Shown here: piece by piece, positions 50,286 to 57,432 of the stretch | Position numbering within the stretch: the stretch's first letter is position 1 | Layout of the letters: every line of letters begins with the position of its first letter | Origin: Caldilineaceae bacterium | Lineage (GTDB): Bacteria; Chloroflexota; Anaerolineae; Caldilineales; Caldilineaceae | Assembly (NCBI GenBank): GCA_019637645.1 | Contig: JAHBVH010000003.1 | Span: 116,961-180,960, forward strand | DNA: 64,000 nt | Direction: 5' to 3' | Notes under the pieces: model-generated | Told to the model about the DNA's origin: nothing | Databases searched by the model: none | Seen by the model: only the letters and a program-made list of their open reading frames with translations | Made by a program: the position numbers and the translations under genes

Positions 50286-50849
50286 GTGGAAGCAGAGAAG
50301 AAGTTATCATCGACACAAGTTACAGAACTCTTGAGCCTGTTGCAAACGCGCTTTGCGAAAAACCAGAAACGCCATGCCACCCTAGAATGGGCGACAATCG
50401 AAGCAAAGTTAGTGACCAATCCAGAAAAACTCTGGTCTCTGTACGAAATGGAACGAACCGGTGGAGAACCCGCTGTGGTTGGGCATGATCAAAAAAGAGG
50501 CGACTATATCTTTTATGACTGTGCCGCCGAAAGCCCCAGTGGCCGTCGCAGCCTTTGCTACGACCGGAAAGCACTCGATGCCAGGAGAGCCAACAAGCCA
50601 GAAAATAGCGCGGTTGACCTCGCAACGGCTATGGGCATCGACCTCCTCACCGAAGCAGACTATCGGGCGCTACAGCAACTGGGTGAGTTTGATCAGAAAA
50701 CATCCAGTTGGGTGGCGACCCCGCCCGCTATCCGCGAACGGGGCGGTGCCCTCTTTGGTGATCGGCGCTATGGTCGTGTCTTTGTCTATCACAATGGCGC
50801 GGACTCCTATTATGCCGCACGGGGATTCCGCGGGGTACTGAGGATTTAG
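50286..50849 (+). CDS. DUF4256 family protein
   Basis: The protein is 187 residues from GTG 50286, with GGAGGAG 5 bases upstream. The family landmarks are LLQTRFAKNQKRHATLEWAT, LWSLYEMERTGGEPAVVGHD, YIFYDCAAESPSGRRSLCYD, MGIDLLTEADYRALQQLGEF and the end RVFVYHNGADSYYAARGFRG. The family is widespread and of unknown function. Soluble, no signal. The next gene starts 6 bases after the stop. Confidence 0.85.
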   Translation: MEAEKKLSSTQVTELLSLLQTRFAKNQKRHATLEWATIEAKLVTNPEKLWSLYEMERTGGEPAVVGHDQKRGDYIFYDCAAESPSGRRSLCYDRKALDARRANKPENSAVDLATAMGIDLLTEADYRALQQLGEFDQKTSSWVATPPAIRERGGALFGDRRYGRVFVYHNGADSYYAARGFRGVLRI

Positions 50850-50855
50850 ATTGGG

Positions 50856-51161
50856 ATGACTGAACAGCTTTTTATCCAGCATTTTGAATTGCGCCGACTT
50901 GAGGATGGCCTGATCTATACCTTTCACCGTGTGCCATCTGAAACTGCCACGCCGCGTTTCGCACGCGAAGACCGGCCCGATCTTTTCATCGAATATGATC
51001 CGTCACTTGGCTGGGTGGCCATTGACCCCGCTACCAAGGCGGTCGCTGGCCGCCCTTGGCTGGACGAACGCCGCCACCATGCTGGGCAACCGCCGCAAGG
51101 CGAATGGGTCAGCAAGAAAGGCGCAAAGTCGTATGTCTATGAATTGCGCTACCTACCCTAG
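50856..51161 (+). CDS. Hypothetical protein, 101 residues
   Basis: ATG 50856 follows the DUF4256 stop by 6 bases, so the two are probably translated together. The sequence is rich in charged and aromatic residues (HFELRRLEDGLIYTFHRVPS, LFIEYDPSLGWVAIDPATKA, GEWVSKKGAKSYVYELRYLP) with a predicted beta-rich fold, no membrane segment and no Cys. I do not recognise a family. The operon position is the only hint; it may act with the DUF4256 protein. Confidence 0.7.
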   Translation: MTEQLFIQHFELRRLEDGLIYTFHRVPSETATPRFAREDRPDLFIEYDPSLGWVAIDPATKAVAGRPWLDERRHHAGQPPQGEWVSKKGAKSYVYELRYLP

Positions 51162-51253
51162 CCGTGTGCCAAGCCAACTATCCGCGTTTGGTGGGAGCCA
51201 GGAGTGCGGTTGCTGCCTAACTCATCGGTGAGTCATGCTACAAGCAGAGCGTT

Positions 51254-52108
51254 ATGAAAAAACATCCCTATTTTGATCTATGGCTGCATGACGATGCGGA
51301 ATTGGCGGCATTGATTGGGCTTGTCATTATGGAAAGAACGACCATCCATGAATGGCCGCTTTCATGTGTCCAGCGTCTACAATGTGCCACAGGCCAACGC
51401 TTCATCTATAAGGTTCAAGCACCGCCAACCGTTGAGCCAAGCTTTTATCAGTCTGCCCGTTCGCCCTTGCTTGCCGCCGCGCGCCGCTTGCCGGATGAGG
51501 GATTATCGGCTGCCATGGTATTGGAAGAGGTAGCGGGCTGCTTGCTTGGTGATCTTGCACTAGATAAGCAGGAGAAACTGGCAAAAGTCGATGAGATTCT
51601 GGCTGGCATAGCTACGATCCAAGGTGAATTACCCAGTTTAGGGGATATTCGTACGCCCGAACGGTGGTATAGGTACGGACAAGCACTGATCGCTGATTTG
51701 CTGGCTCTGGTTGAGAACAGAACTTTCCAGCAAGTCACCCAAACAACGATTGATCAACTCGCCGAGCAGATTCGTTCCCCGCGTGTACTGACGGCAATTA
51801 GTGGGCCAACCGGCTATCTCCATAATGATCTAAAAGGCGAAAATGTACTGGTGACAGCCACGGGTTATTGTATTCTCGATTGGCAACGACCGTTTTGGGG
51901 GCCCGTCGATCTTGATCGAGCCAGTTTACTGGAATCACTGGGGATTGACGCCACTCCCTATGTCGCGCCAGGCATCCTGGCATTACGTCTACTTTTGGTG
52001 ATTGGCTGGTTTGCCCAAGCCGCCCGCTACTGGTTTCCTGCGGGCGCACCAAGTTATGATCGCCAAATTGCCGACTATGCCCAGCAGTTGCAAGCATACG
52101 TACCCTGA
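51254..52108 (+). CDS. Aminoglycoside phosphotransferase/choline kinase-like protein
   Basis: The protein is 284 residues. The kinase core is seen in YLHNDLKGENVLVTATGYCI, where HNDLKGEN is the catalytic loop (Asp base, Asn metal ligand), and in ILDWQRPFWGPVDLDRASLL, where D of LDWQ is the second metal ligand. The N-lobe is weakly conserved, with GQRFIYKVQAPPTVEPSFYQ probably holding the nucleotide Lys. The pattern fits the APH superfamily, which phosphorylates small-molecule hydroxyls (antibiotics, choline, sugars) or reads other substrates. A specific substrate cannot be given. Two rho-independent-like hairpins follow. Confidence 0.75.
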   Translation: MKKHPYFDLWLHDDAELAALIGLVIMERTTIHEWPLSCVQRLQCATGQRFIYKVQAPPTVEPSFYQSARSPLLAAARRLPDEGLSAAMVLEEVAGCLLGDLALDKQEKLAKVDEILAGIATIQGELPSLGDIRTPERWYRYGQALIADLLALVENRTFQQVTQTTIDQLAEQIRSPRVLTAISGPTGYLHNDLKGENVLVTATGYCILDWQRPFWGPVDLDRASLLESLGIDATPYVAPGILALRLLLVIGWFAQAARYWFPAGAPSYDRQIADYAQQLQAYVP

Positions 52109-52129
52109 CCGCCAGGGCAATCGAGCCTT

Positions 52130-52228
52130 TTAAAAAGCCGCAGGGTTTATCCGCGGCTATGACGAAGCGCCCAAACGCTGAAATCCCCCTAACCCTGAAA
52201 AGCCGAGTGGCAGATCCGCGGCTTTTTT
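52130..52228 (+). terminator. Terminator hairpin with T-run after the kinase-like gene
   Basis: AAAAGCCG (52198-52205) pairs with CGGCTTTT (52219-52226) inside a run of six T, a standard intrinsic terminator. A similar hairpin without T-run (AGCCGC/GCGGCT, about 52134-52156) lies just before it, and the two look like diverged copies of each other. Confidence 0.7.
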
Positions 52229-52332
52229 GTTATGCTTATCGGAGACTGCTACGTTGTGGCTTGCCATAAGCCCAGCGGTGGGCAGCTCTGTTTCCCAATC
52301 AACCTACCTGATAGCTAGATAGTGAATTATCC

Positions 52333-53589
52333 ATGACTCAGACTCCTTTACGCGAACACCCTGCTCAATTGTTAAGTCGCGAAAATATAACTATTACTGA
52401 CATCCGCGTCACGCCCCTTTCCTATGTTCATGATGGCGACTATCTCTGGCGCTGTGGCGGCCTCTATGTGTGGAAGAGCGACGCCGCGCTGGTAGAAGTC
52501 TTTACCAATGTCGGCCTGGTGGGCCTTGCCGAGGGCAGCCCCTACCGTGGCCCAGACAAGCTGAAAGATTATACCGACCATTACATCACACCATTGCTCA
52601 AAGGGGCCAATGTCTTTGACGTGGACTTTTTGACCAATAACCAAGGACATAATCATCTGGCCGAGGGTGCGTGGGCGGGTGTCAACAACGCGCTTTGGGA
52701 TATCATCGGCAAGGCCAAAGGGCAGCCCGTCTATAAACTCCTGAGCGATGACCCCAATCCTTCTAACCAAGTCAAAATTTATGCCAGCGGTGGTGTTTGT
52801 CATGCGTGGTATGACAACGGTGCCGAGGATCTGATTGCCGAGGCACTGCGCTACAAGGACGCTGGCTATGACACTTTCAAGTTTCGCAACGGCACTAGCT
52901 GGCGCTATAGCGGCATGACCATGGCGCAATACATCCCGATCTTAGAACGGCTGCGCGAAGCCGTCGGCCCGGACTTTAAGTTGGTGATCGAAAAATTCCC
53001 CTGGGACTTTGACACAATTATTAACGAACTCTGTCCAGCGTTGGAAGCGCTCGGCTTCTATTGGTATGAAGAACCCGTCGATTGGAAAGATCCCCATGCG
53101 TTGGAAAAGCACGTCGCAATTAACGAAGCGATGCCCTCTGTGATGGTCTCGGGCGGCGAGAGTATGTGGAATCGCTATCAAGTGGAGCCCTATGTCGCGG
53201 CAGGGGCGATGAACATTATCCAGACCGACGCCAACCTGACCGGCCTCACCGAAGGTTGGTATATCGGCCAGACGATCCACCAGCATGGGCAAAAGTACTG
53301 TCCTCACAACTGGGTTGGCGGCTTGACCACCATTCCCAATATCCACCTCGTGGCGGGCGTGCCTTGCGGCCACATGTGTGAACTGAACCAAACCTATAAC
53401 CCCCTCAAATGGGAGATCTTCAAAGAGCCCTATATCATCGAAAACGGCATCCTAACCATTCCCGACAAACCCGGCTTTGGCGTCGAACTCATCGACGACA
53501 TCGCCAAGCGCTTCCCCTTCACGCCGGGGCCATACTACAAGACCAATCCGGTCTTTGAAGGAAAAGGGCTACCGATCTGGTGGAGTTGA
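52333..53589 (+). CDS. Enolase-superfamily dehydratase/racemase (mandelate racemase family)
   Basis: The protein is 418 residues. The N-terminal capping domain (ITDIRVTPLSYVHDGDYLWR, NVGLVGLAEGSPYRGPDKLK) is followed by a TIM barrel. The metal ligands follow the expected ladder at strand ends: VIEKFPWDF (Glu), FYWYEEPVDW (Glu) and MVSGGESMW (Glu). HNWVGGLTTIPNIHLVAG near the C-terminus holds the His expected in D-galactonate/gluconate-type or related acid-sugar dehydratases. FKFRNGTSWRYSG replaces the usual KxK. It probably dehydrates an acid sugar. It is a single gene, with a terminator upstream. Confidence 0.88.
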   Translation: MTQTPLREHPAQLLSRENITITDIRVTPLSYVHDGDYLWRCGGLYVWKSDAALVEVFTNVGLVGLAEGSPYRGPDKLKDYTDHYITPLLKGANVFDVDFLTNNQGHNHLAEGAWAGVNNALWDIIGKAKGQPVYKLLSDDPNPSNQVKIYASGGVCHAWYDNGAEDLIAEALRYKDAGYDTFKFRNGTSWRYSGMTMAQYIPILERLREAVGPDFKLVIEKFPWDFDTIINELCPALEALGFYWYEEPVDWKDPHALEKHVAINEAMPSVMVSGGESMWNRYQVEPYVAAGAMNIIQTDANLTGLTEGWYIGQTIHQHGQKYCPHNWVGGLTTIPNIHLVAGVPCGHMCELNQTYNPLKWEIFKEPYIIENGILTIPDKPGFGVELIDDIAKRFPFTPGPYYKTNPVFEGKGLPIWWS

Positions 53590-53634
53590 GCCGGACATGA
53601 GTGCCGTGTTCACAAAGTTTTTGATAGGCCGCCC

Positions 53635-53745
53635 GGGGTTGATGAAGGGTAAGCAATGAAAGCGGTAGAGCTTACTCGTGCGCTTTCGCGCCGCTTGACC
53701 GAACAGGCGCTCATTTCCAACCGCGCTGGTTTACCGAATTTCATG
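53635..53745. repeat. 110-bp repeat A, second copy
   Basis: This segment aligns with 36809-36920 over its full length (core GCTTGACCGAACAGGCGCTC and CGCGCTGGTTTACCGAATTT). It is followed directly by repeat B and a CTGACAGGTTT palindrome, so three repeat types are stacked in the gap after the enolase-family gene. Confidence 0.8.
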
Positions 53746-53759
53746 GGTAATCTTCATCA

Positions 53760-53803
53760 GGGACGGTGCTAGGGAGCAACGCCCGCTGAAGCGGGCTTGC
53801 GCC
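53760..53803. repeat. 43-bp repeat B, second copy
   Basis: Nearly identical to 26118-26160 (GTGCTAGGGAGCAACGCC and GCTGAAGCGGGCTTGCGCC). CCCGCTGAAGCGGG inside it is a short hairpin. Confidence 0.85.
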
Positions 53804-53836
53804 AGACCTGACAGGTTTGTTAAACCTGTCAGGTCT
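53804..53836. repeat. Perfect palindrome, AGACCTGACAGGTTT type
   Basis: Exact 15-base arms with a 3-base loop, the same family as at 19921 and 16982. It lies downstream of the enolase-family gene and upstream of the DUF2089 promoter. Confidence 0.9.
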
Positions 53837-54052
53837 CTGGTCACGCGGATCAACGGCATAACATCTAACTGTATTCAGTCGGTTTCAGTCGAACCATCAC
53901 CCGGTTACGGTGGTGCGTAATCACTGCGCTTCTCATTACCACAACGTCACCCCACGCTCCAATATTTTTTGTGCTTGCCAGCAAAGTTTGGGCATAGCCC
54001 GGCACAATAATCAAAATGTTTGATAAATACACAAAATAATTAAAATACCCCC

Positions 54053-54081
54053 TTGACATCAACCAAAATCTTTGGTACGCT
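54053..54081 (+). promoter_or_regulatory. Promoter with palindromic spacer, start of the DUF2089/pentapeptide operon
   Basis: TTGACA (54053-54058), 17 bases, TACGCT (54076-54081). The spacer contains ACCAAAATCTTTGGT (54062-54076), an inverted repeat with a 3-base centre, and the stretch just upstream is very AT-rich. The DUF2089 protein is an HTH-type protein, so autoregulation is plausible. Confidence 0.6.
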
Positions 54082-54099
54082 ATTCAAAGGAGGTCGCCT

Positions 54100-54483
54100 A
54101 TGCGTAAAATGTTAGAAGCGTGTCCTAGTTGCGGGAGTGCGTTAGAGATTACCCGTGTCAGCTGTACTCATTGTGAAACCGTCGTAACAGGGCGCTTTCA
54201 GCCCTGTCGCTTTTGCAAACTGCCCCCAGCCAGTGTTCAGTTTCTCGAAGCGTTTATCAAAAGCCGCGGCAATGTCAAAGAGATGGAACGTGAGTTGGGC
54301 ATCTCCTATTGGACAATCCGCACTCGGCTCAATGAACTCATCCAAGAGCTTGGCTTTGAAGTGGAGGCCGCGCAAGAGGATGAGCTCAAAAATCGCCGCC
54401 GTGAGATTCTCGAACAGGTAGACCGGGGTGAACTCAGCGCCAGTGAGGCCACGGAGCAGTTAGCGAAATTAAAGCTAGGCTAG
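54100..54483 (+). CDS. DUF2089 family protein: zinc ribbon plus HTH
   Basis: The protein is 127 residues from ATG 54100, with AAAGGAGG 7 bases upstream. The N-terminal zinc ribbon uses CPSCGS and CTHC (Cys at about 8, 11, 22, 25), and a third pair CRFC follows at 36 and 39. The middle is a helix-turn-helix-like segment, KEMERELGISYWTIRTRLNE. The C-terminal RREILEQVDRGELSASEATE followed by QLAKLKLG is related to the N-terminal helical module of the four following proteins. Probably a DNA-binding regulator of this run of genes. Its own promoter with an internal palindrome lies just upstream. Confidence 0.88.
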   Translation: MRKMLEACPSCGSALEITRVSCTHCETVVTGRFQPCRFCKLPPASVQFLEAFIKSRGNVKEMERELGISYWTIRTRLNELIQELGFEVEAAQEDELKNRRREILEQVDRGELSASEATEQLAKLKLG

Positions 54484-54500
54484 CCAACAAGGAGCAGATC

Positions 54501-55034
54501 ATGAATGAAGAACGCCTGAAAATTTTGGCCATGTTACAAGACGGCAAGATTACCGTAGACGAAGCAGCCCGTTTGTTAGAAGCAACCGAGGCTGAACCCC
54601 AAGAGCGTCACGCGACGGTTGCGTTTGTACAGCCCGTGGTGGCCCAAGCACCCGCCGCCGAGTGGGCGGTCACCGCCGAGGTCGATCCTTGTGCGGGGGC
54701 CTTTTTGGCGGGGGCGCGCCTAGACGGCGCGCTCCTCGACGGTGCGCAGTTGGCTGGTGCGTTTCTCCTTGGTGCGGATCTGCGCAATGCCGATCTACGG
54801 GGGGCGGATCTACGGGGGGCCTTTTTGGCTTTTGCCGATCTATACCAAGCTAATCTCCAGAGAGCAAACCTGAACGGTGCTTTTTTGCTCTTTGCCAATG
54901 GTTCTGAGGGAAATTTAGCGGGGCTTAATTTGGCGGGTTCGTTTATGCCTTTTACACGGTTACACAGCCGTTCTATGCGTGCTACGCAGCCAACGCCAGC
55001 CCCCATGCAGCCCCTGAAGCCCGCCAACGAATAG
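54501..55034 (+). CDS. SHOCT-like module fused to pentapeptide repeats (1)
   Basis: The protein is 177 residues from ATG 54501, with AAGGAG 6 bases upstream. Residues 2-32 (NEERLKILAMLQDGKITVDE followed by AARLLEA) are the two-helix SHOCT-like/YvlB-N module shared with the next three proteins. After a linker, about 70 residues of pentapeptide repeats follow (FLAGARLDGALLDGAQLAGA, LRNADLRGADLRGAFLAFAD), which fold as a right-handed quadrilateral beta-helix. Unusually many repeats carry Phe-Leu. The C-terminus is Pro-rich. Some pentapeptide proteins (Qnr, MfpA) mimic DNA and protect gyrase; a role of that kind is only a possibility here. Confidence 0.85.
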   Translation: MNEERLKILAMLQDGKITVDEAARLLEATEAEPQERHATVAFVQPVVAQAPAAEWAVTAEVDPCAGAFLAGARLDGALLDGAQLAGAFLLGADLRNADLRGADLRGAFLAFADLYQANLQRANLNGAFLLFANGSEGNLAGLNLAGSFMPFTRLHSRSMRATQPTPAPMQPLKPANE

Positions 55035-55086
55035 GCGGCAGTTCATGAAGCTCGTACCCTAGGCACACCAGAAGAGAGGCCAATGG

Positions 55087-56028
55087 ATGAACCAAGAACG
55101 TCTTGCCATTTTACAACAGCTCGCAGAAGGCAAAGTTACGGTTGACGAAGCAACAAACCTGCTACAAGCGCGTCAGCCGTCTATGCCATCTGCCCCGATG
55201 GCGGCCCCCGATGCACTCACCTCGTCGCTTTTTCAGCTGGGGGATTGGCTACGCCGGTTCGGAGAACGGACGGCCAACGGAAAAGTGGAAGAGAGTTTCG
55301 ACTGTGAAATCGATGGCGCTAACTTCCAGGCCATTGCCGTGCAGAGTGTGAATGGCGATGTGAGCTACACCGGTGCGGACCAAACGACCTTTGTTATCCA
55401 CGCCCGTAAGGTGGTCAAAGCGCCTGATCAAGCCATGGCGGAAGCCTTTGCCAGCCAAGTGCAGGTGCGGGTGGAGCCCAAAGCGGGAACTTTGCAAGTC
55501 TACGCCGACTATCCCAAGCCACCACGTCAGGTCTCTGTGCAGGTAACCTTTACCATCCAAGGGCCACATGCACTCACCGTCGAAGGCCAAAGTACCAATG
55601 GGCAGGTCGCCATTCGTGAAGTCACCGGCCAAGTCAAAGCACAATCGACCAATGGCGAGGTGCAGGTAACCGCAATCACCGGTGGCGTAGAAGCCAAGAG
55701 CACCAATGGTAGCGTCCAGGCACACCGCCTAGTGTTGACTACGGCCAGCTCCTTTGCGAGCCAAAATGGCGCTATCCAACTCGAAGTACAACAGGGACAA
55801 CCGCCGATGACAGCTACTACCGTCAATGGGAGTGTTCAGGTGGCGTTACCGGTTGATTATCAGGGTCAGATCGAAGCGCGTACCCAAAATGGCGAGATTC
55901 AGACGGCTTTGCCGATACGCGTCACCCACCGCACCCGTAACCAGTTGCGTGGTCAGATTGGCAGTGGGAGCGAAGCCTTGCTCAAATTGCAAAGCCAGAA
56001 TGGGACGATTACAGTAACCCACGCCTGA
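55087..56028 (+). CDS. SHOCT-like module fused to DUF4097 beta-strand repeat domain
   Basis: The protein is 313 residues. The N-terminal module NQERLAILQQLAEGKVTVDE followed by ATNLLQA matches its neighbours. From about residue 65 a DUF4097 domain follows, with repeated strand pairs ending in S-x-N-G: VQSVNGDVSYTGADQTTFVI, VEGQSTNGQVAIREVTGQVK, AQSTNGEVQVTAITGGVEAK, STNGSVQAHRLVLTTASSFA. This is the bactofilin-like/YvlB (LiaX-related) beta fold found in envelope-stress proteins. No signal peptide or membrane helix is seen. The stop codon lies inside a CTGACAGGTTT palindrome. Confidence 0.87.
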   Translation: MNQERLAILQQLAEGKVTVDEATNLLQARQPSMPSAPMAAPDALTSSLFQLGDWLRRFGERTANGKVEESFDCEIDGANFQAIAVQSVNGDVSYTGADQTTFVIHARKVVKAPDQAMAEAFASQVQVRVEPKAGTLQVYADYPKPPRQVSVQVTFTIQGPHALTVEGQSTNGQVAIREVTGQVKAQSTNGEVQVTAITGGVEAKSTNGSVQAHRLVLTTASSFASQNGAIQLEVQQGQPPMTATTVNGSVQVALPVDYQGQIEARTQNGEIQTALPIRVTHRTRNQLRGQIGSGSEALLKLQSQNGTITVTHA

Positions 56029-56050
56029 CAGGTTTTCCAAACCCGTCAGG
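56024..56050. repeat. Imperfect CCTGACAGGTTT palindrome overlapping a stop codon
   Basis: CCTGACAGGTTT and AACCCGTCAGG arms flank TCCA. The TGA of the DUF4097 gene is part of the left arm, so the element either inserted exactly at the gene end or supplied the stop. Confidence 0.7.
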
Positions 56051-56075
56051 TCTTGTCCAGGTGCGTAACGCCTCT

Positions 56076-56172
56076 GTGGATGATGGCTCTGTGCTCCGCA
56101 CAACCGCCTCATCGGGGCGCAATTCTAGTGGATGATGGCTCTGTGCTCCGCACAACCGCCTCATCGGGGCGC
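56076..56172. repeat. 52-bp tandem duplication upstream of a pentapeptide gene
   Basis: GTGGATGATGGCTCTGTGCT begins at 56076 and again at 56128; 45 bases are identical and each copy contains the self-complementary CTGTGCTCCGCACA. It ends 17 bases before the ATG at 56189, so it forms most of the intergenic leader. Confidence 0.9.
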
Positions 56173-56188
56173 GACAAAGGAAACGATC

Positions 56189-56701
56189 ATGCAAGAACAA
56201 CTTTCTATTCTGAACATGCTCCAAGAAGGCAGAATCACCGTCGATGAAGCAGTCAGCTTGTTAGATGCCATGCCCCAAGCTGCCACCGCGCACGTGGCTA
56301 CGCAACAAGTGAGCCAGACAATGGCGGGGAATGCGCCACACCGCGGGCTTGGTTTACGCGGCCTCGACCTCAGAACCTTGAATCTCGTCGGGGCGAATTT
56401 GGCCGATGCCGATTTCTCTGGGCTAGATCTAGAAGGGATCTGCCTTGTAGGGGCCAATCTATCAGGGGCGAACTTCGCAGAAAGCGTGTTACACAACGCC
56501 GACTTGACGGGTGCGAATCTAGAGAATACCAACTTCCGTGGCGCGGATTTGCGTCGGGCTGCTTTGACGGGGACGCGCCTTGCTAATACCGATTTTACGG
56601 GCGCGCAACTGACAGGAGCCAGCTTTGAAGGCGTTAATCTGGCGGGGGTCAGCTTCCGCAGCAAGGCCCCTGTCATCACGCCGGAAGCGGATGAAGCATA
56701 G
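56189..56701 (+). CDS. SHOCT-like module fused to pentapeptide repeats (2)
   Basis: The protein is 170 residues from ATG 56189 (AAAGG 8 bases upstream); a frame starting at 56132 would read through the tandem repeat. The N-terminal module is QEQLSILNMLQEGRITVDEA followed by VSLLDAM. From about residue 65 the repeats are regular ([60 protein letters not shown]), about 20 pentapeptides. No signal or membrane segment. Cytoplasmic. Next gene starts 16 bases after the stop, with AAAAGGAG. Confidence 0.87.
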   Translation: MQEQLSILNMLQEGRITVDEAVSLLDAMPQAATAHVATQQVSQTMAGNAPHRGLGLRGLDLRTLNLVGANLADADFSGLDLEGICLVGANLSGANFAESVLHNADLTGANLENTNFRGADLRRAALTGTRLANTDFTGAQLTGASFEGVNLAGVSFRSKAPVITPEADEA

Positions 56702-56717
56702 CAAAAGGAGCTTCCTC

Positions 56718-57398
56718 ATGCGCGAAGAACGTCTGCACATTCTCAAATTGTTGGAAGAGGGCAAAATTACGGTTGATGAAGCCAGCCAGTTACTCGAAGC
56801 TGTCGAGCAACCAACGCCAGCAACGCCGATAGCATTGGAACGTCACTCGTCCCCAACGCCTGCCACCAGCAAAGCCCGTAGCAAGGCGGCAACCTTTCGC
56901 CTATCTTTGCAACAGGCCCACCAGGCCAATTTTACGGCAGCGACCTTGGACGGGGTCCAGCTCGAAGGAGCGCAGTTGGAAGAGGCCAATTTTGAAGGAG
57001 CCAATTTAACCAACACCGATTTGCGGGGGGCCAACCTGCGCGGCACCTATGTGGGTGGGGCCAACCTGCGCAATGCCAATTTTCAACATGCGCAGATCGA
57101 AGACGCCAACTTGGGTGGTGGTAATTTTCAGGGTGCCAATTTCGTCCAGGCCAACCTTGCTGATGCGAATTTGGAGGGTGCGAATTTTGCCAATGCCAAC
57201 GTGCAAGAGGCCGATCTCCAAGACGCCAACCTGAGCGGTGCTAATTTTACCGGGGCCAACCTCCAAGGGGCCAATCTCCAAGATGCCAACCTGAGCGGCG
57301 CTAATTTTGCTGGTGCGGATCTGCGCGGCCAAAATTTGGCCGGTGCGCAACTCGTCGGCGCGACCTACCGTGGCGGGCGGGTCAACCTAGATGCCTAA
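56718..57398 (+). CDS. SHOCT-like module fused to pentapeptide repeats (3)
   Basis: The protein is 226 residues from ATG 56718. N-terminal module [20 protein letters not shown] followed by ASQLLEA. After a Pro/Thr/Ser linker come about 30 pentapeptides ([40 protein letters not shown] and so on), the longest array of the group. DNA-level internal duplication is visible: 57217-57251 recurs at 57277-57311 with few changes, so the array has grown by slippage or unequal exchange. Its end overlaps or abuts the ABC transporter ATPase gene, tying the repeat proteins to the exporter. Confidence 0.88.
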   Translation: MREERLHILKLLEEGKITVDEASQLLEAVEQPTPATPIALERHSSPTPATSKARSKAATFRLSLQQAHQANFTAATLDGVQLEGAQLEEANFEGANLTNTDLRGANLRGTYVGGANLRNANFQHAQIEDANLGGGNFQGANFVQANLADANLEGANFANANVQEADLQDANLSGANFTGANLQGANLQDANLSGANFAGADLRGQNLAGAQLVGATYRGGRVNLDA

Positions 57399-57432
57399 CG
57401 TTTTTGTATCGGAAGAACGCTACATAACCGCT

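Noticed and set aside
26118..53803. Repeat B as the ends of an insertion sequence
   Set aside because: The two copies lie 27 kb apart in the same orientation, no transposase lies near either, and there are no target duplications that I can see.
54501..57398. Pentapeptide proteins as Qnr-type quinolone resistance proteins
   Set aside because: The repeats alone do not show gyrase binding; the array lengths and the SHOCT-like module differ from Qnr/MfpA, so no resistance name is given.
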